The notes beneath the pieces were generated by a model, which was not told the origin of the DNA, made no database searches, and was given only the letters and a program-made list of their open reading frames with translations. 53,602 nucleotides of DNA from Candidatus Parvarchaeota archaeon UBA446 (GTDB lineage Archaea; Nanobdellota; Nanobdellia; Parvarchaeales; Parvarchaeaceae). The translations under genes and the position numbers were made by a program. Where the stretch lies: positions 1-53,602 of the forward strand of contig DARG01000041.1 of NCBI GenBank assembly GCA_002503215.1. The letters run 5' to 3'. Below are positions 34,789 to 43,993 of the stretch, one piece after another. How positions within the stretch are numbered: the first letter of the stretch is position 1; each line of letters begins with the position of its first letter.

Positions 34789-37008
34789 ATGGTAGGAAAA
34801 GCAACAATAAAACAGAAAATGAGTTTGGATGAATTTCTTGAATTAAGTAAGGACAGTCCCGAGGTTTTCTATAATGCAAATCAACGGGCACTTGCTGCTA
34901 TAGAATCGTATGGCAAAAAAGATGGTAAATGGCAGTTTCTTGTTAAACAGGCCGATGATCAAAGGAACATAAAGACTAGATATGATTCCAGTGATTTTGC
35001 CGATGAGTTTGTTTCATTCTTAAAGAGAGCCGCTAGAAATAGTGATATGAGAAATAAATTAACAGTCATAATCTCGCCACCCGGTGCGGGTAAAAGCGAG
35101 TTTCTTAACACTCTTTCAGAGACCCTAAGAGTCTATTCTGAAAGCGAAAAAGGTACACAGTACATACTTAAGCTTGATCTTGAAGCACTTGCAGACCACC
35201 CTGCGCTTAATATATTATCTCAAGATAAAAAAGAGAAATTCCTAAAGGAAGTAAGAGCACAGTTAGGTTCAAATGGGAAGAGAAAACTTACTCTTGGTGA
35301 AAATATACAAGATGAGATATATCTTCTTCAAAAAAGGACAGGTTCCAATAAGAAAACCAAAATAGAAGAGATTATAGACAGCATGAATGATAACGTTGCA
35401 GAATATTGGCAGACGCCGAGCATAAATAAGAGAGGTGCAGTAAGCTCTACTCTGAATAAGATAAAAGGAACTCTTGTCGATGCATTGGGGAGATTTATAC
35501 AGTTGGAGGGCAAACCTGATTCGGATAGAATACAAAATATAATAGAAAAACTGATACAAGTTGAGAAAGCTGGGGAAGATGATGTGATAAATATGTCCGA
35601 ACCAGTAGTTGCTGCAGATGATCAGCACCTGGACTATAAAGGTATATTCGGCGGAAGAATGTTCTACAAAGTTTTGAACGAGCTCGGCGGCGATAACTCT
35701 AATGTCCTTGCATATGACTTTGGTATACTAGGAAGCCAGTCCGCTCCGTCACCACGTGGAAATATAATCTACATAAGCGAGGTACTGAAAGGATCTTCGT
35801 CCTTTGCAAACTCTCTTCTTGATTTCGTGCAGGATACAAGAACTAAAGTATCTCCATCGTTCAAAGAGTCGTTCGATGCCATAATGATAGGAACTACAAA
35901 CATGGATGACTACAAGAAGATAGCAGACACCATAAAACCGTACCTTCTGCGTAGGTCTAACATAATAGTATTTAGGTCAATGACAAAACTTTCCGATGCT
36001 GAAACTGCACTTAAGGATATATACAAAAATGCAGCAAATGAGTTGGAGATACATTACCCTCCGCACTTCTTGAGGATGCTTGCAAGGATATGGGTTGAAG
36101 GAAGCATATCTAAGTATGATAATATTCCTCTTGATCAAAAAGCAGATATTTATAATGGTGTGTTCCTCCCAGATGTAAAAGTATCCTTAGAGGATATAAT
36201 TAGGGAAGCGACGCAGAAACCCATCTTAGAATTAGAGGAAGGCGTAAAATTAGGAATACCTTATGACGACATGGTAAAATCTCCTTCGAAACTGCTTAGC
36301 TATGCAAACTTCAGCAGGAAGATGGCAGTTGAAAGAGGTTACATACCAAAGGAAGAACTTAATCACAAAGTGTGCTTAGGTACTATCCTTGATGATTTGA
36401 ACGGTACGAGATATATAGAAGATTTCCTTAACACAATGGAGGATTTGTCTCCTGAAACCAAGGCAAGAGTTCAGCCACGTGAGAAAGGGGAAGGCAGTAC
36501 GATAGTACAAGATGCATACAATGAGATAAAAAGAATGATGAAAAAAGATGTTTCTATGGTGGAATACGGTTCGGAAAAGGTCCATGATCTTGTCAACAAA
36601 TATGTAATAAATGTATACTATATGAATAAAACTGCGGGGGAGAACGATAAGAAGATAAGAGTCCCCATGTTTGGCACAGTTCAGCCTATAGACTATGATT
36701 TTGTAGAAGACCTTGAAAAGAGAGCTAACCTTAGAAGTGATGTAATACACGAAAGTATTTACAGTATAATAAATGACAGTGCGCTGGCGAATAACAATAA
36801 GAAGAGTGTTGATGATCTAGTAAAGACACTCACTCCTACCATAATTGAAAGGTATCCTGAACTAACCAATGCAGTCGTCGACAAACTTAGTGCGTCTGTA
36901 GCTGGCACAGCGACGGAACTGGACAGGCAAAGGATAATAAAAAAGCTTGTGGACATAGGTTACTGCAACCAGTGCGCCCAAGTGGCATATAACCTGTTCA
37001 AAAAGTAA
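34789..37008 (+). CDS. PrkA-like AAA+ protein (first of two)
   Basis: The 739-residue protein has Walker A SPPGAGKS (96-103) and a large AAA+ module. The GNIIYISEVLKGSSSFAN and LLDFVQDTRTKV elements match the Walker-B-proximal region of PrkA (YeaG) proteins, and IMIGTTNMDDY matches sensor 1. A long helical C-terminal part follows. PrkA was named a serine kinase and has also been reported as an ATP-dependent protease in Bacillus. The ATG 34789 has GTGGGGG 7 nt upstream; an earlier TTG at 34723 is less likely. It is the first large gene of a tight four-gene operon. Target unknown. Confidence 0.75.
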   Translation: MVGKATIKQKMSLDEFLELSKDSPEVFYNANQRALAAIESYGKKDGKWQFLVKQADDQRNIKTRYDSSDFADEFVSFLKRAARNSDMRNKLTVIISPPGAGKSEFLNTLSETLRVYSESEKGTQYILKLDLEALADHPALNILSQDKKEKFLKEVRAQLGSNGKRKLTLGENIQDEIYLLQKRTGSNKKTKIEEIIDSMNDNVAEYWQTPSINKRGAVSSTLNKIKGTLVDALGRFIQLEGKPDSDRIQNIIEKLIQVEKAGEDDVINMSEPVVAADDQHLDYKGIFGGRMFYKVLNELGGDNSNVLAYDFGILGSQSAPSPRGNIIYISEVLKGSSSFANSLLDFVQDTRTKVSPSFKESFDAIMIGTTNMDDYKKIADTIKPYLLRRSNIIVFRSMTKLSDAETALKDIYKNAANELEIHYPPHFLRMLARIWVEGSISKYDNIPLDQKADIYNGVFLPDVKVSLEDIIREATQKPILELEEGVKLGIPYDDMVKSPSKLLSYANFSRKMAVERGYIPKEELNHKVCLGTILDDLNGTRYIEDFLNTMEDLSPETKARVQPREKGEGSTIVQDAYNEIKRMMKKDVSMVEYGSEKVHDLVNKYVINVYYMNKTAGENDKKIRVPMFGTVQPIDYDFVEDLEKRANLRSDVIHESIYSIINDSALANNNKKSVDDLVKTLTPTIIERYPELTNAVVDKLSASVAGTATELDRQRIIKKLVDIGYCNQCAQVAYNLFKK

Positions 37009-37017
37009 GGCACTCAT

Positions 37018-38883
37018 ATGACTAATGGTGGCCTGGAAAGGTTGGTTGAAGCGGATGGAAATCCGGAATTGATTCAGAGAGAAGAGAGCACAGCGGAAAA
37101 AATAAGGAAAGCCGTGCTTTTGGAGAAAGTTCCTTTTGAGGGTATATACGGTATAAGGGATGTAAAGGAAAATCTAATGGACGCATTGGAACGTGCTTCT
37201 TTAATATCTAGACAAGGATATACTCCGATAATACTGCTGCTAGGTCCGAGCGGAAGCGGTAAGACGGAGTTGATAAACAGCATTCTCAAGGCCTACAAAT
37301 ATTATGCGAGATCTAATGATATATTTACCCTGAAGATAAACGGGAGTACTTGTCCGTATAATGAGAACCCTTTCAATCTTTACAGATCAATACTGCCTAA
37401 AGGCGTTGAACTGCCTCACGATGAAACGGTTGTTAGTCAGTCGCTTATGAACAAGAAAAGACCGGAGATATGCAGGCAATGCGAGCATAACCTAGAAAAG
37501 GCATTGAAAGACGGGAAAAATGTATCTTCTGGAGAAATGTTAGAGAGAATATATCCACAGTCTTCCATAGTAGAATTTGGTGATAATATTCTATCTCCAG
37601 TCTTTATAAACGTAATAAAAAATTCGAATAGGTCTATCTTGACTATAAGTGCAGATAAAAGTAGATTTGAGAAGATAAATCCTCAGGTGTTTCAGTTAAT
37701 GAACAATGTATATGACAATAACCTATCAGATACTTTCGGTAACAGGATACCTCTCGATAGTCTAATAATAATACATAGCAATGAAGGATTTATGGCGCTC
37801 CCCGACGACGAGAAAAAGGAATCAATGCCTCTGCTTGAGAGGATAATAAGGGTAGACGTAAGAAGGAATCTATCATACAGTGAAGAGATGAAGGTTATAG
37901 ATGAATATAATCTGCCTATCAAACAGATGGTACCTCATTTCAATGAGTATATCGCAAAAATAAATGTTCTTTCGAGATTATCCACTGAAATTTTCAATGA
38001 AGCAGATCAGGACGGGCTTGAATACATAATAAGTCTTCTTGATAGTTATGATTCCTCTAGGTTGGAGGAATTTGAGACCATGATGACGCGCAATACCTCC
38101 GATTTTTTAAGTAAATTGCTGCCGGATTACAATGCGTATAACTCTGAAAAGGACAAAGAGGACAAAAGATACCTTGTTGATGCGGCGAAGATACTTATAA
38201 TGGGGGATTTTGGCTACAAGAGCGGGTGGAGTGACGGTATATCTGCCAGGGCGATAAGTAGTATAATAGACTTTAATTATAAGTCTAAGAACCTTAAGGG
38301 TAGCTTATTATTTTCGGATATATCTGCTTACCTAAAGAAAAATGAGGACAGGTTAGATGAGTATATCTATGGAGAGATAGAATCCTATATTGACAGAGAG
38401 ATTTCTAAGAATGTTGAATCGGATATAGACTATGCGGTCTTATCTTTCTATTTTAAAGATCATTTCAAGGACTACACCTCTGCAATAACGGCATATTTCA
38501 ATTCTCTTATAAACCCAAATAGGTCCCAGGAATTCAAGGACACTAACGGTTATCTTTCAGATGCATCTAGATACTTCGATGTCGAAATGCTGAAGAACGA
38601 GGTGACTGATTTCAAAAAGAAGATGGTTCCACTCGGGCTAGTTAATTACTCAGCTGATTTTCGGTCTATATTTGACTTTCTTGTCCATAATGATAAGAAT
38701 CTTATAAAGAAAGAGGGAAAGTTCAACGCATTTTTGGGAGAATCCGGAAAAAACATAGATAAGACCTCGGAATTGTACCCTTATATTAAAAACTTTCTTA
38801 GCAGTAATCTTGGTTATTTTGATGACGCGGTTGAGGAAGCACTTAAAATATACAAGGAGGGAAGCTTGATGTATGACCAGTGA
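37018..38883 (+). CDS. PrkA-like AAA+ protein (second of two)
   Basis: The 621-residue protein, close to the usual PrkA length, has Walker A GPSGSGKT (76-83) and the PrkA-typical CPYNENPFNLY segment (family form C.mhE.PL.l). A CRQC pair stands where bacterial PrkA has its cysteine pair, and NEGFMALPDDEKKE is like the family's sensor region. The C-terminal half is helical and divergent. It starts 9 nt after the first copy, with which it shares architecture but little sequence. Two different PrkA proteins encoded together are also found in haloarchaea, so they probably act as a pair. Confidence 0.75.
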   Translation: MTNGGLERLVEADGNPELIQREESTAEKIRKAVLLEKVPFEGIYGIRDVKENLMDALERASLISRQGYTPIILLLGPSGSGKTELINSILKAYKYYARSNDIFTLKINGSTCPYNENPFNLYRSILPKGVELPHDETVVSQSLMNKKRPEICRQCEHNLEKALKDGKNVSSGEMLERIYPQSSIVEFGDNILSPVFINVIKNSNRSILTISADKSRFEKINPQVFQLMNNVYDNNLSDTFGNRIPLDSLIIIHSNEGFMALPDDEKKESMPLLERIIRVDVRRNLSYSEEMKVIDEYNLPIKQMVPHFNEYIAKINVLSRLSTEIFNEADQDGLEYIISLLDSYDSSRLEEFETMMTRNTSDFLSKLLPDYNAYNSEKDKEDKRYLVDAAKILIMGDFGYKSGWSDGISARAISSIIDFNYKSKNLKGSLLFSDISAYLKKNEDRLDEYIYGEIESYIDREISKNVESDIDYAVLSFYFKDHFKDYTSAITAYFNSLINPNRSQEFKDTNGYLSDASRYFDVEMLKNEVTDFKKKMVPLGLVNYSADFRSIFDFLVHNDKNLIKKEGKFNAFLGESGKNIDKTSELYPYIKNFLSSNLGYFDDAVEEALKIYKEGSLMYDQ

Positions 38884-39940
38884 ACTAGGTGATGCGGAAG
38901 ACAAGTACAGGAGGAAGATAGACCGAGAGGATGATCTAATACTTTCATCAACCGATATAAGAGACATAAACGATGGTAATACCGTTATTAAAAATATACC
39001 TCTGAAAAGAAATCCTATGATAGCATATAGTGGAATGGGAGATGGCGAAGGAGAAGGTGAAGGAGATGGTAATGGAGATGATAGCGGAGACAATGGTGAA
39101 GGAGGAAAGCAAGGCGGAAAAGTAAGAATAGGTGTAGACAAGAGAAGACTGAAAGAGATGATGGAGAATTGGGGACTCTCATTCAGTAAACCCGGAAAGA
39201 AGAATAAAAAGCTCTATCAGTTACTTACTGCTGAAAACGGAGTGGATGAAAATCAGGAAAAGACAATAGAAGCTATGCTAGACAGACAAATGGCTACTGG
39301 TTATTTCCAAAAAAATGGTTTCAAAATAGATGTAAGAGATGAAGACCTTCGTTACAATTTCATAGATGAGAGAGAAATACCAAATCTGTCAGCCACTTTC
39401 GTAATAATTAGAGATATAAGTGGATCAATGGAGTCGTATGGTGAGTTCTCCGCCACTATAGCAGGTCTTATAGAGTTCTGGCTGAGGATAAAATACAATG
39501 ATACAGTCAAGATAAGATATATAGCGCATACCACGGACGCAGTAGAAATGGATCCCAAAAAAAGTCAAGATTTTTTTAAACTAGTCTCAAATGGAGGTAC
39601 GGCATTCCAACCTGTCTATCAGCTTGTTTTGGATATGATGGACGGTAAACCTTACAATTCCATATCTCCGTATAAGGAGAAGATAGAGTATGAATCCGAG
39701 GATGTTTTTATCCTTCACATAACTGATGGTGAAGGGGAGAGTATACAAAATGTATACCCTACTTTGAAACAAGTTTTTCCTAGACTGACAAAGGCGTTTT
39801 ATCTGCAGGTTGGTGGTTTCAACGATGACTTTTACAAGGCTTTTATCGGAATAGGAAAGGATAAGGCAAGTGCCGTAAAGTCTGGCAACGATATCTCATA
39901 CGGAAATGTAAAGAAGGTTTTGGATAAGCTTTTGAATTAA
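38873..39940 (+). CDS. DUF444 (YeaH/YhbH-like) protein with VWA domain
   Basis: The 355-residue protein has a charged N-terminus, a Gly/Asp/Glu repeat linker (54-80, GDGEGEGEGDGNGDD), and then a von Willebrand A domain. The MIDAS residues are seen in RDISGSM (D181, S183, S185), the threonine in GGTAFQP and the aspartate in HITDGEGES. This is the layout of UPF0229/YeaH, the constant partner of PrkA in bacteria. It overlaps the second PrkA gene by 11 bp; AAGGAGGG lies 11 nt before its ATG. The VWA domain likely binds a metal and a protein partner. Confidence 0.85.
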   Translation: MTSELGDAEDKYRRKIDREDDLILSSTDIRDINDGNTVIKNIPLKRNPMIAYSGMGDGEGEGEGDGNGDDSGDNGEGGKQGGKVRIGVDKRRLKEMMENWGLSFSKPGKKNKKLYQLLTAENGVDENQEKTIEAMLDRQMATGYFQKNGFKIDVRDEDLRYNFIDEREIPNLSATFVIIRDISGSMESYGEFSATIAGLIEFWLRIKYNDTVKIRYIAHTTDAVEMDPKKSQDFFKLVSNGGTAFQPVYQLVLDMMDGKPYNSISPYKEKIEYESEDVFILHITDGEGESIQNVYPTLKQVFPRLTKAFYLQVGGFNDDFYKAFIGIGKDKASAVKSGNDISYGNVKKVLDKLLN

Positions 39941-39941
39941 T

Positions 39942-41537
39942 ATGGCAAAAAAATATCTTGAAAAATTACTTGTTGATGGAAATGAAATAAATGTAGTAGC
40001 TACAAGAGGAGCGATTGTAGACAAGAAATACACCACAGAGGCCAGAAAAATAGCGTCCTTCATGATAAACAAGCTTGGACTATCATTCGGCAACGTGGAA
40101 TTCAAGATATTAGACAATGATGAATTCGCCGAGAACGTGGCGCTGTACGAAATGCCTTTACCCTCTTGGGAGGCCGGACAGGAAAAGCTTCTACAGGAAG
40201 ATAGGATGAAATACCGTCAGGGCGTTCTTTATGAGATGGTGGGCCATCCATTTTACAACAGACTGGAAAGAAAAGAGTATACCACCGTATTTATAAATCA
40301 GAATGATACATACGATGAGATTCTGAGCGTTATGGCTCATGTATATGGTCATCTTCATATAGAGTACAATAATAAGCTTGCCAAATCTGTACATTCCAAT
40401 TATAATAAACATGAGTTTTACAGAGATAGGTACCGCGAAATGGAAAAAATACTGAGTATAGAACAGTTGGAGCAGCTTTACGATCATGCGCAGACGCTGA
40501 GCGGGCTTATGGATCTTTTTCCTGACTTCCACAAAGCCAAGAAGAGTGATTACTACAGCACAGAAAGGATTAACCCTAATTCAGATGTTTACGACGTTTA
40601 CAAATTTACACTTAACAACGTTAAGTTTAATCCGTGGGAAAAGGAATTACTTGAGATGATGTATGATATAAATCAGCTTATGAAAACCGCAAGGATAAAA
40701 ATAATGCATGAAGGTTTTGCTACATTCGTTGAAGATAAATATGCGACAGAAGTGGCAAAGACGGATGCGGGTACGGCATTCAAAATGAGAGAAGGAATAT
40801 TGCGGGTTGCAGATGTCTTATCTCCTAGTCAACTACCTTACTACCTAGGTTTCAGGCTCTTCAAGGACATAGAGAACAGATGGAACGAAGGAAGACACGG
40901 TCCTCTTTACGAACTTTTGTCTGAAGATGAGAAAAGAAATTACATAAAAAGAGAGGACAAGGGTCTTTTCGAGATACTCGAGATAGTGAAGTCATATACC
41001 GATTGGGATTTTATATTTTCATACGCTGATAACGATTTCTTTAAAAAACTAGCAAAGGAGATAGAAGAAAAGACAAACAAGCTTATAGAACGGCAGTATG
41101 CCGATTCTCCTGCTAATGTAGTTAACATGGTAAAGGATTATTATAATAAGAAGATAGATCCAAATATATTCCGTTTTCAGCTTCTTATGAGAACAGAAAA
41201 TTACGGTCCAATGCTTTATGTTCCTAAGGGAAGTTTCAATGGCGACAGACTGATTCTTAGACAGGATTTGAGTTTTCTTAAGAGGTATACAGGAATAATC
41301 CCTGAAGAACAGAGAAAGAACTTTGAAAGGGAAGCGGCACAAATGTTCGGACTTTATAATGAGGATGCGGGCGAGAAACAAGAAACGGCACTCGCACTCA
41401 ATAGGATAGCGAGTCTATGGAACATTCCGGTTTCGCTTGAGACTATGAATAAAGAGGGAAAACCTCTGACTGTTACTAGTAATGGTAAAAAGATAGATGT
41501 ATCAGAAAAAGGAGATGGACCCAAATTAGATGACTGA
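39942..41537 (+). CDS. SpoVR-family protein
   Basis: The 531-residue protein keeps SpoVR landmarks: YEMPLPSWEAG (family MP.hYphWsfG), the MAHVYGHLHIEYNN block with H133, H137 and H139 (family AHV.gHsDFFkNN), and KIMHEGFATF (family KIMNEGWASY). It is clearly divergent from bacterial SpoVR/YcgB. The clustered His/Glu residues could bind a metal, which is inference. It begins one base after the DUF444 gene and ends the operon. SpoVR affects spore cortex in Bacillus; no spores are expected here, so its role must be more general. Confidence 0.8.
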   Translation: MAKKYLEKLLVDGNEINVVATRGAIVDKKYTTEARKIASFMINKLGLSFGNVEFKILDNDEFAENVALYEMPLPSWEAGQEKLLQEDRMKYRQGVLYEMVGHPFYNRLERKEYTTVFINQNDTYDEILSVMAHVYGHLHIEYNNKLAKSVHSNYNKHEFYRDRYREMEKILSIEQLEQLYDHAQTLSGLMDLFPDFHKAKKSDYYSTERINPNSDVYDVYKFTLNNVKFNPWEKELLEMMYDINQLMKTARIKIMHEGFATFVEDKYATEVAKTDAGTAFKMREGILRVADVLSPSQLPYYLGFRLFKDIENRWNEGRHGPLYELLSEDEKRNYIKREDKGLFEILEIVKSYTDWDFIFSYADNDFFKKLAKEIEEKTNKLIERQYADSPANVVNMVKDYYNKKIDPNIFRFQLLMRTENYGPMLYVPKGSFNGDRLILRQDLSFLKRYTGIIPEEQRKNFEREAAQMFGLYNEDAGEKQETALALNRIASLWNIPVSLETMNKEGKPLTVTSNGKKIDVSEKGDGPKLDD

Positions 41538-41624
41538 TACTTTATATACAAGATAAAAAGTATTAATCATTGCAATTACTAAGTGTTCATAAAGGAGCAG
41601 AGGTTCCCGCCGACTGGAGATTTC

Positions 41625-42383
41625 ATGGATAACTCTATTTTTTTGGAAAATGCTAGGAAGAAGATAAAAGAAGGATGGTCTGTAGATGACGTAATAAGGA
41701 AATTGATAATGTTATCAGATTCTATTGAAAAGGCAGAGAATATACTGTTTGAACAAGTATATGATGTATATTTTCTTTACTATCCAGAAGCAGCGAGCGT
41801 TCTAAAAGAACGTGACAAGTTTATAGATTTAATCGAAAAGGCAGTTGATAGGCACAGTTTAATACAGTCATTGCAAATAAGTGAAGACAGTATGGGTTAT
41901 GATCTAGATGGGGAAGATTTACAGCTTTTATCCTTTTCTGTGAACGAATTAAAAAACATCTCGGATCTCAAAAAATTGGTGGATGAAAGACTTTATAACC
42001 TAGTAAGTGAAAATTACCCTAATTTTTCCGCTATTTTAGGCCAGGAAATAGCGGCCAAGATGATATACTTGGGTAAGAAAGGAAGATCACTGGCTTTGAT
42101 GACCTCTTCTAAACTACAGGTTTTAGGTGCAGAAAAAGCGATGTTTGCTTCTAGAAAGAAGAAAACTACCCCCAAATATGGTGTGATATATAATCATGAT
42201 GCACTTGTAAAAGTGAATGATAATCTAAAGGGCAAGGCTGCAAAAATAGTTGCTTCATGCGCATTATTAGCGATAAAAACCGATGTATTTTCAAAAGAGG
42301 ACAAGAGAAAAGAAATATCTGAAAAAATGAATAAAAATTTATCTAAATTAGTTGGTAATAATGGAAATAAAAAAAGTTATTGA
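41625..42383 (+). CDS. Nop5 (Nop56/58 homologue), lacking N-terminal domain
   Basis: Nop5 is the scaffold of box C/D RNP that guides 2'-O-methylation. The 252-residue protein has the coiled-coil part with the VYDVYFLYYPEAASVL element, and the Nop domain with ENYPNFSAILGQEIAAKMI, QVLGAEKAMF and PKYGVIYNH. Archaeal Nop5 usually has about 120 more N-terminal residues that bind fibrillarin; here the sequence starts at the coiled coil. ATG 41625 has GGAGA close upstream; GTG 41583 would add only 14 residues. It overlaps the fibrillarin gene by 23 bp. Confidence 0.88.
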   Translation: MDNSIFLENARKKIKEGWSVDDVIRKLIMLSDSIEKAENILFEQVYDVYFLYYPEAASVLKERDKFIDLIEKAVDRHSLIQSLQISEDSMGYDLDGEDLQLLSFSVNELKNISDLKKLVDERLYNLVSENYPNFSAILGQEIAAKMIYLGKKGRSLALMTSSKLQVLGAEKAMFASRKKKTTPKYGVIYNHDALVKVNDNLKGKAAKIVASCALLAIKTDVFSKEDKRKEISEKMNKNLSKLVGNNGNKKSY

Positions 42384-43038
42384 TGGAGTATATTGGCTTT
42401 TTGAAAATAATGGTAAGAGAACATTAGTTACAAAAAGCGCATATAGTAATTCTTCTGTTTATGGTGAAAGAGTATTCAAATATAAGAGTGATTTTTACAG
42501 GGAATGGGTACCTTATAGAAGCAAGTTCTCTGCGGCATTCTATAAAGGGTTAAATTTCATAGATATAAAGGAGTCTTTTAGTGTTTTATATCTTGGTGCT
42601 TCTTCGGGTACTACAGTTTCGCATGTATCTGATATAATAGGAACTACTGGCAGTGTTTATGCAATAGAAATAGCAGAGGAGATGGCAGTAAGTCTAGTAC
42701 TTCTTGCAAATGAAAGAAAGAATATATTCCCTGTAGTTGGAGACGCTAGGAAGCCGGATAATTATAAAAAAGATATACCTCAATGTGATTTTATGTATCA
42801 AGACGTGGCACAGCGAAACCAGACTGACATATTCATACAAAATGCAGAAATGTTTTTAAAAAAAGGTAAGATAGGAGTTTTTGCCATAAAAACAAGAAGT
42901 ATAGATGTTTCTTTAAATCCAAGAGAAGTCGTAAAAATGGAGACAGATCGGCTTAGAAAAAATTTTGATATACTTCGCAGTATAGATCTGTATCCTTATC
43001 AAAAGGACCATTCCTTACTTATTTTAAGAAAGAAGTAA
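42361..43038 (+). CDS. flpA: fibrillarin-like rRNA/tRNA 2'-O-methyltransferase
   Basis: The 225-residue SAM-dependent methyltransferase shows the fibrillarin features SVYGERVFKY, REWVPYRSKFSAAFYKG, and SAM loop YLGASSGTTVSHV (77-89), with YAIEIAEE following. It methylates ribose at sites chosen by C/D guide RNAs, together with Nop5 and L7Ae. ATG 42361 lies inside the end of nop5, so the two are coupled. Length is normal. Some positions differ from the consensus (I for F in AVEFS), which may relate to the shortened Nop5. Confidence 0.95.
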   Translation: MEIKKVIDGVYWLFENNGKRTLVTKSAYSNSSVYGERVFKYKSDFYREWVPYRSKFSAAFYKGLNFIDIKESFSVLYLGASSGTTVSHVSDIIGTTGSVYAIEIAEEMAVSLVLLANERKNIFPVVGDARKPDNYKKDIPQCDFMYQDVAQRNQTDIFIQNAEMFLKKGKIGVFAIKTRSIDVSLNPREVVKMETDRLRKNFDILRSIDLYPYQKDHSLLILRKK

Positions 43039-43082
43039 GCGATTAAATAATGTTTATAACTGATGTTTTTTATAATTATATA

Positions 43083-43940
43083 ATGGAACAGGATGATCTC
43101 ATAAAAAGGATAGAATCTGTAAAGGCTAGGATAAGTGATTTCGAGAAAGAATTAAATATAAATTTCGTTGATAGCAGTGCAATGTCCTTAGAACAAAACA
43201 ATGGGATAATCCAGAAGATACACGAATATAAAAAAAGAATAGATGACATAGAAAAGAACGTTCTTAATACGGAAGAGAATCATCCGCTTAACACAGAAAA
43301 TTCAATAAAAAAACAAAATTATGCAGATTCACAATATAAAAAACCAGAGGCTCTTCTCAATAACAGTGATACTAATTCGCTTGCAAATACTAATATTCTT
43401 CCTAAAGAAAATAAACATTTAAATTTGCCTTACGAAAAAATTGAGGAGAAAGGCACACCAACAGATCTTGGTATAGATAATACATTAAATAAAGTGAAAA
43501 AGGATGCACAGGAAGTCGAAAGTATAAGTAATATGCTAGACAAACTAAAAGATACTCTTGGAGCTATAAAACCCACAATAGAAAGTAAAAACCAACTTAA
43601 AGAATCTTCAAATAAGAATGTAAATAAACCAAGAAAAGAGGTAATAAACGGAAATGAAAATGTAAATTTAGTTTCTTCCAAAGTAATTTCAAATAAAGAT
43701 TTACAGGGAAATTCAAAAAAACCATCAGGAGATATTAAAACCAATATAACAGAAAATGACCTGCATTCCTTATCAGAAATAATAATAAAGCTAGATGAAC
43801 TTTTGAGGTCAAACAAAGAGTTGTCAGATAAACTAAGCGATTTAATAAAAGAACAAAAAGAATCGAATAGAAATGTTAATAACAGCAGGACAAATGAGCT
43901 TATAAGAAGATTAGCTTATATGGGTACTAATATTAATTGA
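43083..43940 (+). CDS. hypothetical asparagine/lysine-rich coiled-coil protein
   Basis: The 285-residue protein has predicted coiled coils at both ends (DDLIKRIESVKARISDFEKE and IIIKLDELLRSNKELSD) and a long low-complexity middle rich in N, K, S and E. There is no signal peptide or membrane helix. An in-frame ATG at 43050 would add 11 residues; 43083 is preferred because the frame becomes charged and coiled-coil-like from there. It lies 44 bp after flpA. I do not recognise it; a structural or scaffolding role would suit its build. Confidence 0.6.
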   Translation: MEQDDLIKRIESVKARISDFEKELNINFVDSSAMSLEQNNGIIQKIHEYKKRIDDIEKNVLNTEENHPLNTENSIKKQNYADSQYKKPEALLNNSDTNSLANTNILPKENKHLNLPYEKIEEKGTPTDLGIDNTLNKVKKDAQEVESISNMLDKLKDTLGAIKPTIESKNQLKESSNKNVNKPRKEVINGNENVNLVSSKVISNKDLQGNSKKPSGDIKTNITENDLHSLSEIIIKLDELLRSNKELSDKLSDLIKEQKESNRNVNNSRTNELIRRLAYMGTNIN

Positions 43941-43993
43941 TAATAGCTCTAAACTTAAATAATATATTATTATACTCTTAATATAACCTCTCT

